Shown: piece after piece, positions 11,268 through 21,299 of the stretch | How positions within the stretch are numbered: the first letter of the stretch is position 1 | Layout of the letters: each line of letters starts with the position of its first letter | Source: Rhizophagus irregularis | Taxonomy: Eukaryota; Glomeromycota; Glomeromycetes; Glomerales; Glomeraceae | DNA: 64,000 bases | Direction of reading: 5' to 3' | Assembly: GCF_026210795.1 (NCBI RefSeq) | Contig: NC_089437.1 | Span: forward strand, 1,488,001-1,552,000 | Position numbers and translations under genes: made by a program | The notes under the pieces: generated by a model | What the model was told of the DNA's origin: nothing | What the model saw: the letters and a program-made list of their open reading frames with translations, nothing else | Databases searched by the model: none

Positions 11268-11380
11268 AATCGGCTCATATGGGCCGATTTGACGCATCAT
11301 ACCAATAGTAACCAATTCCCATTTACTATGAAATTATCACATGCAATGCGTCAAATCAGCCCATACGTGACGGCTGATTT
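11268..11380. mobile_element. Short MITE-like inverted repeat
   Basis: About 32-34 bp imperfect inverted repeats (AATCGGCTCATATGGGCCGA at the left, AATCAGCCGTCACGTATGGG on the opposite strand at the right), each running into GATTTGACGCAT, around a 50-bp centre. Total 113 bp; non-coding. Confidence 0.65.
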
Positions 11381-11484
11381 CAACTTAGCTAATTTTTGAT
11401 CGGCTAAACTTAAAATTTTATCGCAAAAGATATTTTGAAAAAAATTTTTTTTGCAAACATAATACTCAAAATAATCTTATCTAA

Positions 11485-11960
11485 TGAAATTTTATTTGCA
11501 AATATTAAAATTTAAATCACACATTTACGATCTTAAAGAAAAAATCATTGTATTTATTTTTAATGAAGTGATACAGAAAAAAGGAAAGATAAGAAAATTA
11601 ATGATTGAGAAGAAGATGCTAATAAAAAAATGAAATAACAATGGAGTAATGGAAAGTAATAGAATTATAGAAGATGAAAGGAAGTAAAAAAGAGTAATAA
11701 GAAGTGATGAGGAGATGAAGAGGAGTGATGAGAAACGAAAAGGAGTAATGGGAGACGAAAGCGATGGGAGACGAGAAGTGATGGGAAGATGAAGAGGAGT
11801 AGGACAAAAAGAAATGATAGGAGTAAACAGGATAGAAAAAGAAATAATGGAAAATGAAAAGGAGTAATAGAAAATAATGGGATGTAATAATGAGAAGTAA
11901 TAGGAGGTGAAAAATGATGAGAGACAAAAAATAAAAAAAATGATCATGATAGGACAAAAG
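11485..11960. repeat. GA-rich minisatellite repeat, copy 1
   Basis: Purine-rich units such as GATGGGAGACGAAAAGGAGT. The reverse complement matches 51411-51750 and 53434-53783, including the flanking non-repetitive block around AATATTAAAATTTAAATCAC. A partial copy lies near 27940-28040. Open frames here are low complexity and not coding. Confidence 0.7.
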
Positions 11961-12784
11961 ATAATGATAGGAAACCAAGTAAAAAATAAAACTATAAAGT
12001 AAAAAAAAAATGAAAGTTAGTAAGAAATGAAATATAAGATAGAACAAAATAAAAAACATACCTTTATTAATTGTAGAACCGAAAGAACCAAAAGATCTAA
12101 AAAATATGAAATAAAATTAGTGAAAACCGAAATATGAAACAGAAACAAAATAAAAAAATAAAAAAATAAGAAACAAAATGTAAAGTGAACCTTAATTGCA
12201 GCACCGGAAGGACTAAAGGACCTAAAAATAATGAAATAGAGTTAGTAAGGAATAAAGTGTAAGAATGTAAGTTAGAAATAAAATAAAAGAAAAAAAGAAT
12301 ACCTTGAGACAGAAAGAACCGAGGAAACGAACCTCGAACCTATACTGAAAACTGAAAATGAACGATCATGTGGCCAATCTGGCCAATCAAAAATATTAAA
12401 TCTGCCACGTAATCGAAGACCCCAATATCAATATAATTTATATCATTCTAATATTATAAATATAATTTAATACATATTATTTTATTAATTTTTGTTAACT
12501 AATTATTACCTATATTAAATTCCTTTATAATAAAATATTCGCCACTCCGTCTCTTGTTAAATTTATAAATAATCTTTTCTTTTTTTCTTATTTTTTTAAG
12601 GGTTTAATGAATAAAAATAAGTACAATGCGTGATAAATGTTTATCGTAATATATAATGTTTATATGAACTTTTTTTTTTTAATACGAAAAATGAATGGAA
12701 AGAAATTAAAAAAATATCTACAATTAGAAAATCAAAATAAATAAATAAAAACGAATGAAAAATAATAAATTAGTTTGGTTGGTT
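11961..12784. other. Gene-free stretch with short degenerate tandem repeats
   Basis: A-rich sequence in which a roughly 120-bp block ending in AGAACC(G/A)A and ACCTTAATTG/ACCTTTATTA motifs is repeated loosely at about 12060, 12185 and 12300. No gene is supported. Confidence 0.5.
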
Positions 12785-12945
12785 TTGGTACGAAATCTCG
12801 AAAATCATTTGAACGACTGACACAAGACCGACAACAAAATCTTGACAAGTCAAAATCCTGACAACTCCCGACAAATCATTATACCGACAAGTGACAATTT
12901 TAGAACAAAATTATAAAATTTATCACATTTAAACTAAATATTCTC
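12785..12945. repeat. Truncated copy of the 3727-4040 element
   Basis: Starts with the same TTTTGGTACGAAATCTCG terminus and continues through GACACAAGACCGACAA and CACATTTAAACTAAATATT. The right inverted-repeat arm is missing. Confidence 0.7.
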
Positions 12946-13019
12946 CTAAATCTTCATTTTTAATATCTTTCTAATTTCTTTATTAGCTTGATCAAAATCC
13001 AACTAAATTCTAAATCTTG

Positions 13020-14695
13020 TAAATCTTGTACCAACTCCATCTTCACTTTCAACATCTCATTTACCTCACATTTATTCTACTAATAATTTTACTATAGATA
13101 ATCCTAATCCTGTAACAATTTGTAAAGAATTTTCTTGAGAAAATGGTTGAAATATATTTGTTGATAAAAATGATGGTGATATACCACATCCTGTATCAGT
13201 TATTGTTATTAACGCGTGAATTTTATTTGATGATGATGATGTATCCGTTGTTGTTGTATCTTGTACTCTTGCATGTTTCTTATATTGATCACTTAATGAT
13301 GAACGATAATGATGCTAATGAAATCAAGACATATCCTTTCTTCGTAAATTGAATTCCTATTTAAAAATATATATATACTGTATATACAGTATATTAATAA
13401 ACTCGAATAACGTTTAATTAAGACTTTCCAATTTAACTATTTGCTTAACGTCTCATTTTTTTAAAAAAAAAAAATTGAGAGAAGATGATGTTACGCTCGC
13501 GAAAACAAGTGAAAAGGAATAACATTAAACAAACAACCAAGTTGGAACTGGATTGTCAATCCGTTATATCTGTTATTGTTACACTTACTTCGATATGTGC
13601 GCTCTAATTTTCGTGTAATTGGGTAAAATCCAGAATGAAAATCAATAAATTTACCCGATAATCTAAATAATCAAATTATAAATTATTTTTTTTCTTTTTT
13701 AAAAGTAATGTTATATTTTTATAACTTACATTCATTAATAATTGTTTTAATACACCATCTTCAGAGCCATTATCTCTTGGTTCAACATCAATCATAGTAA
13801 AACATCTTGTTGATGATGAGATTGATTATTAGGATGTAATAAATCATATACACGTTTTTTTCTCGCTTGTATTATAGCAGTATTATTATTATTCTCTATT
13901 AATAAATTTTCTTCATCATTGTTTTTATTCATAGAATTAGCTATTTTATTATTGTCGTTATATATAGTATTAGTAGCGGACTAGCGGTAACTAATTGTTG
14001 ACCCTCGAAACAAGCTTCAGCCTTCAGATACTTCCTTTAACCCTATAAAAAATTTTCTGGAAAAATTCCGATAAATGATCATTTTTTTAGTTTTCATTCC
14101 AAAAAAACTCTATATGTGATCAATTTTCTAAAAAAATTCTATAGAGTAATAATTTAACTAAATCAATTCGTTCCTTCTGTTCTTTCTTCTTTTTATTATT
14201 TTTATTCACTATTTTATTATCATTTTCTTTTTCATTTAATTTCTTTTGGTTAATTGGATCTTCAACGTAATCTTGTTTTTCACTTTCTAATTTCGCAAAA
14301 TCTAAAATAATACCTATTAAAGAAGTTCCACAACCCTGTATTGTTTTAACCAATACAGCTTAAGCTTCATTTTATTTGCTTTCTTCCATTAATTCACAAC
14401 TTGCTAAAATACCATATAGAACAGTTCTTAATTCATGAGATATAGAAGAAATGAACGCACCTTTTACTCTATCAGCAACGATAACTCTTCTTTTTAATAC
14501 TTCACTAACAACATTTACACCAAAATTACTTAAATAAACACGTTATTCATCTTCAAATTGTCTTTGTGGTTCTTTTGTCATAGCGATTAAGAAACCAAAA
14601 GCATTCTGTGTATCATCATAAATGGGTACAACAATATCAGAATGTACATCATCAGGAAAGATGATCAGTAATAGAGGTAAAGAAACGTCAAACTT
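13020..14695 (-). pseudogene. Decayed hybrid histidine kinase (GAF, HisKA, HATPase_c)
   Basis: Read on the minus strand, three parts remain in order. First a GAF-like end (about 14690-14540; VPIYDDTQNAFGFLIAMT). Then the HisKA dimerisation helix with its H-box (about 14470-14280; SISHELRT, phospho-acceptor His codon at 14437-14435, and CGTSLIGIILDFAKLES). Then the ATPase domain (about 13240-13020; DTGCGIS, FQPFSQENSLQ, GLGLSIVK, VESEDGVGTRF). In-frame TAA and TGA codons occur in every part (for example three within 15 codons near 13050), and frames shift between parts, so no functional kinase can be made. The 5' end is cut off at about 14697 by a minisatellite. Intact relatives sense signals and start a phosphorelay. 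Confidence 0.8.
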
Positions 14696-14696
14696 T

Positions 14697-14815
14697 TATT
14701 AAAAAAACGTTTTTTTTGTTTCTTTTAATGAAAAGTCAAAAAACGTCAGATTTGACGTTATTTATTTTTTCTTAATGAAAACGCCGGGTTCAACGTTTTT
14801 TTATTAAAAAAGTAG
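14697..14815. repeat. Small copy of the AACGTCA/TGACGTT minisatellite
   Basis: Contains AAAAAACGTCAGATTTGACG and related arms, like the large array at 59560-60720. It sits exactly at the truncated 5' end of the histidine kinase relic. Confidence 0.65.
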
Positions 14816-15954
14816 TATTTACTAAATCTTGCATTAGCATTTACACTAACTCAACTCCCCTCTAAACATGAACTCTTGTATTATAATAACTACAAAAGGC
14901 TAAGAGTCGGAAATTGATTTTCATTCGAAAAATTAATTATTCGGAAAATTGATTTTGCAGCGATGAAAAAATATGGAAGCCCAAACTATCTTTTTTTTTC
15001 CATAAAATTACGTTAATTGACTAGATAACAATATAGCATCATGTTTATTTTCATTTTATTCAATTGATTGTTATATGGTTCAGTCTATTTCACCGATAAT
15101 TATTTCATCGACAGTTCAACTTACCGATAGTGAGTTAATTTCACTGATAGGAATGTTTAATAAGTATATTCAAAATAAAAGGAAAAAGTATACCTTTTGT
15201 ACGAAAAAAATTAGATTTTTATTTAATATAAAGCAAAAAAACTTCTAATTACTAAATAATATTAATAATAATTCATTAAATATTGCAAAGTATTATTAAG
15301 TATATTAATAAACATTAATTTTTTGCGAAATATTTTAAAAATCTTTACGTTTTAAGAAAATTATTTAATTGTCCGAAGAGTTAGCGAAAGGACTAGTATT
15401 TACCGTACTGAACTAACAAAATTTGTTTTTGTCACAATAGACAATTATGTATTACGATTTATGTAACATTACCTATATGACCCCCTGAAATATGCCAAAT
15501 AAATATACTGTATGACACGTAGATCAACTTAAACATTTTTGCGACGTATTAATAAGAAAAATATTGATTATACAATGAGGACATTATTATTTGTGAATAG
15601 GAGTTGCAATTTACAAGCGCTGATCATTTCGCTAAAAATAGAAACTTTATTTAAGGTCAGGTTGACCGACTATGAAAAATCTTAAAAAGATTCGATAATC
15701 GATTCCAATCCCTGCTTGTGAAACACTTTAAAATTAATTACATATTAGTAAAAACAATAAGGTTACGGATATCTATGAGAATTAATCGGAAATTGATTTT
15801 TGCAGATCAAATGAGTTACCATTCCGATGAATGAATTTTTCCATAGAATTTTATTTATTTATCTATTTTTTTTAGAAAAAATGGTAAAAATTTATAAATT
15901 TAGTACTACGAATGAATTGGGATTTACAAGTACACACTTAAATAAGTTAAATAT
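14816..15954. other. Gene-free stretch with dispersed repeat pieces
   Basis: Holds a short CACCGATA/CATCGACA cluster (about 15095-15150). Another block (about 15369-15505) starts TTGTCCGAAGAGTTAGCGAA and continues with GTCACAATAGACAATTATG and CCCCTGAAATATGCC; it matches 31977-32120. No gene is seen. Confidence 0.55.
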
Positions 15955-16195
15955 ACTATTTCACTGAAAATCATCATTTCACCAACAATCAACTTACCGA
16001 CAGTCATCTCACCGAAAATCATCTTACCGAAAATCATTTCATTTCACTGGTTCACCGACAGGGCTATTTCACTGAAAATCATTTCATTTCACTGGTTCAC
16101 CGACAGGGCTATTTCACTGAAAATCATTTCATTTCTTCATTTCACTGCTGTTTCACCGAAAATCAATCTCACCGAAAATCATTTCACCGAATTTT
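15955..16195. repeat. CACCGACA/CACCGAAA minisatellite
   Basis: Tandem units of 16-20 bp (AAATCATTTCACCGA, with CACTGA variants); one 56-bp block is repeated perfectly at about 16025-16130. Same family as the arrays at 2899, 27428 and 42645. Confidence 0.75.
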
Positions 16196-17898
16196 AATTT
16201 TTTACTGTAATTTGATAATCGATAACATTAGCCACAATTTTATTCAATAAAATCGCACTTGTTTATGGCAAGCCGTACTAAGTCAAAAGGTTGATAACTT
16301 TTCATCATGTTTTATGATGATTTTTCATCATGTTTTATGATGATTTTTCATCATGTTTCATGATAACTTTTCATCATGTTTCATGATGACTTTTCATCAT
16401 GTTTTATGATAACTTTTCATCATGTTGACATGACGACTTTTCATCATGTTGATCATATTTTTCATCATATTTTATGATGTTTTTCACCATGTGACATGAA
16501 ATTTTTTCATCATGTGTTGAATAATCTTCATCATGTTTCCTAATATGAAATTAAAAATGTCTTGCCAAACTACTGGTTTTTTGATGTTCAGATTTAGAAA
16601 ATAAGAAATTTTTTTTTTACAAACTTAGAAATTTACCGATTTTCTGGTATTTTGCCATTACACAAATATATATCACATAAAAAATTTTATCACATCACGT
16701 TAACAGTATATGAACAAAAGAAAAATAATTCAATAAAAACAATACATATACATAAATATAGGTTGTAAAATTTTTCGTATGGGAAGAGTTCGTATGGATA
16801 TCTTTGATAGAAAATATTTTTTTTGAGATTTTTTGAGTTCGTATGGGAAGAGTTCGTATGGGACTTTTTAATAAAGATTTTCTTTTTGTAGGGTTTGTAT
16901 GGGATATTTTTAATAAAAATTTTTTTTTTTTTTTGAGATTTTCTTAGAGTTCATATGAGAGGATGTCTTTGATAGAAGAATTTTTTTTTTGAGTTCGTAT
17001 GGGATATTTTAAATAAAAAATTTTTTTTTTGAGATTTTCTAAGATTCATATAGGATATTTTTGATAAAGATTTTTTTTTTTGAGATTTCATATGGGAGGA
17101 TGTCTTTGACAGAAAAGCATTTTTTTGAGAGATTCTAGGGTCGTATGGGATATTTTAAATAAAAATTTTTTTTTTTTTGAGATTTTCTAAGATTCATATA
17201 GGATATTTTTGATAAAGATTTTTTTTTTGAGATTTTCTTAGAGTTCATATGGGAGGATGTCTTTGACAGAAAAGCATTTTTTTGAGAGATTCTAGGGTTC
17301 GTATGGGATATTTTAAATAAAAATTTTTTTTTTTTGAGATTTTCTAAGATTCATATAGGATATTTTTGATAAAGAATTTTTTTTGAGATTGTTTTTAATT
17401 TGATAATTCATCAAATAATGTTGCGAGAACGTTTTTTAATATATAATTCAATAAAAAAAAAGTTCACAATGTTTTTTTCAATAATTCATTAAAAGCATAG
17501 CAAAAACGTTTTTTAATATATAATTCAATAAAAAAATGGCTCGCAACGTTTTTTTTATTGAATTATACATTAAAAACATTCTCATGGTGTTATTTGATGA
17601 ATTATCAAAAAAACATTGCGAAACTTTTTTTTTATTGAATTAGTATACATTAACGTTCTCGCAGCTATTGATGTCATCAGGAAATTTTTTATGCGCAGTA
17701 AATGCACAAAAAGGTTGCATAAAAAAAATTGATTTGCGCACCCTGAAAATGCACAATGATTGTATATTTAGTAATGTGTAATTAATTGTTCAAAATTTTG
17801 CCCATTTTTATATAATATATTGTAACTTTATTGAAATGTGCAATATTTGCAACTTTAATAACATAACTTTATAAATTGCGCAAATTTGATATTACTTA

Positions 17899-18183
17899 GG
17901 CCGCACCAATTTAATATTTCGTTTAACATAACCCCCCCCCTGTTTTTGGATTTTTTATGTAAAAAAAATACATGTAATTTAGGCCAGAATTAGACAAATC
18001 TTTAAGTTTTAGCCGGAATTATCATCCAAAATTTTTGCTCACTCTTTTGGTCAAAATTTTGGCTAAAATTAATGGTAATTCTGGCCATGTATTTTATTTT
18101 ATGTATTATTTTTTGTTCCCCCCCCCCCCCCCTAGATTGGGACCCCTATGTTATGTTAAACAAAGAATTGGCTTGGAGCGGCC
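17899..18183. mobile_element. PIF/Harbinger-like MITE nested in the foldback
   Basis: Roughly 38-bp imperfect inverted repeats starting GGCCGC and running to CGTTTAACATAAC / TGTTTAACATAAC, with a perfect 3-bp TTA target duplication (17896-17898 and 18184-18186). TTA/TAA duplications and GG-starting ends are typical of PIF/Harbinger. Interior 200 bp with runs of 9 and 15 C next to the arms; no coding sequence. Confidence 0.7.
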
Positions 18184-18796
18184 TTAATTGCATAATTTGT
18201 ATTCTAACCTAAAAATACAAGCTAACGCTAAAATCTAAGGCTAAAATCTAACACTAACGCTAAGCAAATTGACAAAATCTAAACCCAACCATAAATATAA
18301 AAATTCCAAGAATAGTAAAATCGAAACGCGCGAAAATATAAAAAATAACCAAGTAAAATTGTTAATAAAATTGAAATTAACCGAAATCAATAAACGAAAT
18401 CAAATAAAATAGTACCAACCGCAAATATAAAAAATCCAAAGAGTAAAATCAAAATAATACCAACCATAAATATAAAAAATTCAAGGAAAATTAGCAAAAT
18501 CAAAATGCGCATGTAATAACAATTAAAGGAATAAAAAGTTGAAATTTACCGAATTGTCACATCCAAGGAGACCAAATAATGTAAAAAAGAATCGTTAGAA
18601 GCTGTTTGTGAAGATAAAAAGTATTAAAAGAATAAAAAAAAAATAAAAAACCATACCGAAATATCGCATCTAGGATAATATTTTAATAGGTAGTAAGCAT
18701 TAGTATACTTCGGAAGGTTCACTTCCTACAAAATAATGAAATGTTAGTACATTTCTTCAAAGTAAACATTAAACAAACTGACCTCCACACACTTAC

Positions 18797-19208
18797 CCCA
18801 TATTTCAGGAAGCTGAAACCCTGTAAATTAAAGAAAAAAATTAAAAAATAATTTATTTTTTTTTATTTTTTTTAAAAAACAATAAGTTTTGAAATGAAAC
18901 TTACCTATCAAACGTTCAAGAACAGAAGCTGAAACCTACAAAATAGAAAAAAAATAAATTTTTTTTTTAAAAAAAATAAAGTTTTGAAGTGTGTTCAAAA
19001 TGAACTTACCTATCCAAAGTCCAAGAACTGAAGCCGAAACCTACCAAATAAAAGAAAATAAATTAATTAAATAAAAAAAAAATTTAAAAAAAGACTCGAA
19101 GCTTTTGCTTCAAAACCATCTATCAAAGCCCAAAACCGAAGTTGATATCTACAAAACAAAAAAAAATCAACATATAATTTTTTTAAAAAAATTATTTAAA
19201 AAAAAAAG

Positions 19209-19256
<48 letters not shown>

Positions 19257-19642
19257 ATTTCGAAGTGTTTACTTCAAAATTCACCTATAAGAGTCCAAGA
19301 ACGCCAATACCTACAAATAAACAAAAAAAATATTATTAAAAAAGTATATTTATATCGAATAATAAAAGTTTTGAAGCTTACACTTCAAAACTTATTCATC
19401 CAAAGTCTATGATCCGAAACCTGAAACCTAAAAACAGAAGAAAGAAATTAAAAAAAAAATATTTTAAAAGTTTCAAAGCGAAAGCAAAGCTTCGAAACTT
19501 ACCTAACAAAGACCAAGTATCAGAAGACGTAACTTACAAAATAAAAAAAAAGAAAATTATTAAAAGTTTAAAAAAACTTTTTTAAAAAAAAGTTTTGAAG
19601 CGTTTAACCACCTAACAAGGCCCAAGTATCAGAAGGTGAAAC
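18797..19642 (-). repeat. Tandem array of micro-exon-like modules (array A)
   Basis: On the minus strand about nine modules recur every 90-130 bp. Each has an acceptor-like TTTTGTAG, a 24-31 nt block such as GTTTCGGCTTCAGTTCTTGG ending GATAG, then usually a donor GTAAGT. The best are 19612-19642, 19503-19533, 19010-19040 and 18905-18935 (31 nt each) and 18797-18820 (24 nt, GTAAGT donor). Copies near 19120-19148, 19285-19310 and 19400 have weakened donors. The blocks are conserved while the A/T-rich spacers, including a poly(A) of about 50 at 19205-19254, vary. Lengths are not multiples of three, so protein coding is unlikely. It could be a spliced non-coding RNA or simply a minisatellite. Confidence 0.6.
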
Positions 19643-21299
19643 CTATAAAATAAGAAAAAAAAATTTTTTAAGTTTTAAAGCCAATATCTATACAATAGAA
19701 GAAAAATATTTAATAAAAAATAAATAATAGTTTTGAAACGAAACTTTGAAAAACATTAAATTAAAAGAAAAAATAAATAAAAAATAATTTTTTTATAGTT
19801 TCGCAACAAAACTTTGAAAAGAAAAAAAAAATAATTTATTTAGTTTTGTTGTGAAACTTCGAAAGAGTTTTAAATAAAAATAAATTAAAGAAAAAAAATA
19901 AAATAAAAAATAATTTTTTTTATAGTTTCATAACGAAACTTTGAAAAGAAAAATAAAAAATAATTTTTTTAAAGTTTCGTTGTGAAACTTCGAAAGAGTT
20001 TTAAATAAAAAAAAATTTAAAAATTAATTTGTTAAAGATTATCACTTATCTATTATATACGTGATAATCATTCTTCGGAAAGATATCATGTGTCAAAATT
20101 TTGGTTGAAATTTCGCACAGTCTGAACTTTGGCCAAAACTTAGCCAAAAGTCATATGACCGAAATTGACTAGTGGAACGCCGTGGTTATAAATAGTTTTA
20201 ATTGGCTATATTTCTCTTATATGTATATGTGCAATATTTTGTGCAAATTTTATGCAAAAATGACATACAATATTTTACAATAAATTGCAAAAAATTTTGC
20301 TCATTATTGCATAAAATTTGTGCAATTTAAAATTTTGTGCAATATAATGAACAATATTGAACTTATTGCACATTAATGTACAATATTGACCCCTCCGAAA
20401 TTTACTGATGGAATTATCAAAAAAACTCTCAAAAAAAAAATTATCAAAAATATTTCATATAAATCTTAGAAAATCTCAAAAAATTTTTTTATTAGAAATA
20501 TCCTAGAATCTTTCAAAAAAAAAACTTATCTATCATCCCATAGAATTCTTAAAAAAAAAATCTTTATTTATCAAAAATATCCTATACGAATCTTAGAACA
20601 TCTCAAAAAAAAAAATTTTTATTAAAAATATCCCATACGAACCCTACAAAAAGAAAATCTTTATTAAAAAGTCCCATACGAACTCTTCCCATACGAACTC
20701 AAAAAATCTCAAAAAAATATTTTCTATCAAAGATATCCCATACGAACTCTTCCCATACGAAAAATTTTACAACCTACATTTATGTATATGTATTGTTTTT
20801 ATTGAATTATTTTTCTTTTGTTCATATACTGTTAATGTGAAGTGATAAAATTTTTTATGTGATATATATTTGTGTAATGGCAAAATACCAGAAAATCGGT
20901 AAATTTCTAAGTTTGTAAAAAAAAATTTTCTTATTTTCTAAATCTGAACATCAAAAAACCAGTAGTTTGGTAAGACATTTTTGGTTAGTTAAAATTTCAT
21001 ATTAGGAAACATGATGAAGATTATTCAACACATGATGAAAAAATTTCATGTCACATGGTGAAAAACATCATAAAATATGATGAAAAATATGATCAACATG
21101 ATGAAAAGTCATCATGTCAACATGATGAAAAGTTATCATAAAACCTGATGAAAAGTCATCATGAAACATGATGAAAAGTTATCATGAAACATGATGAAAA
21201 GTTATCAACCTTTTGACCAGTACGGCTTGCCATACTTGTTTGCGTATTGGCTTCGGAAAAAAAAAAAAAAAAAAAAAAAAAATTAGCCACAATTTTATT

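Larger units (their letters stand above)
16265..21233. mobile_element. 5-kb foldback element with 8-bp target duplication
   Basis: Flanked by perfect 8-bp direct repeats ACTTGTTT (16257-16264 and 21234-21241). Ends are ATGGCAAGCCGTAC and its complement. The long inverted arms (about 16265-17380 and 20400-21233) share, in order, a TTTTCATCATG minisatellite, a unique block containing GATGTTCAGATTTAGAAAA, and a GAGTTCGTATGGGA minisatellite. The core has no transposase: it holds a nested MITE (17899-18183), short repeats around ACCAACCATAAATATAAAAA (18260-18500) and a splice-site-bounded module array (18797-19642). An 8-bp duplication is known for hAT, P and some other DNA transposons. The element must be mobilised in trans. 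Confidence 0.85.
16227..21299 (+). mobile_element. Poly(A)-tailed retro-insertion (short), split by foldback element
   Basis: The 18-bp sequence ATTAGCCACAATTTTATT occurs at 16227-16244 and again at 21282-21299. Between them, after removing the foldback element, lie only about 35 bp ending in GCGTATTGGCTTCGG and a run of 25 A (21257-21281). Direct repeats around a short sequence with a 3' poly(A) are the mark of LINE-machinery (target-primed) insertion of a severely 5'-truncated transcript. The foldback element later inserted into it. Confidence 0.7.

Noticed and set aside
11525-12059. Two long minus-strand open frames rich in Ser, Phe, His and Leu
   Set aside because: They are translations of the purine-rich minisatellite. 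The same low-complexity frames appear in the repeat copies at 51351 and 53384, and there is no coding signature.
19105-19290. Frame with a poly-lysine run
   Set aside because: Translation through a run of about 50 A in the foldback core.
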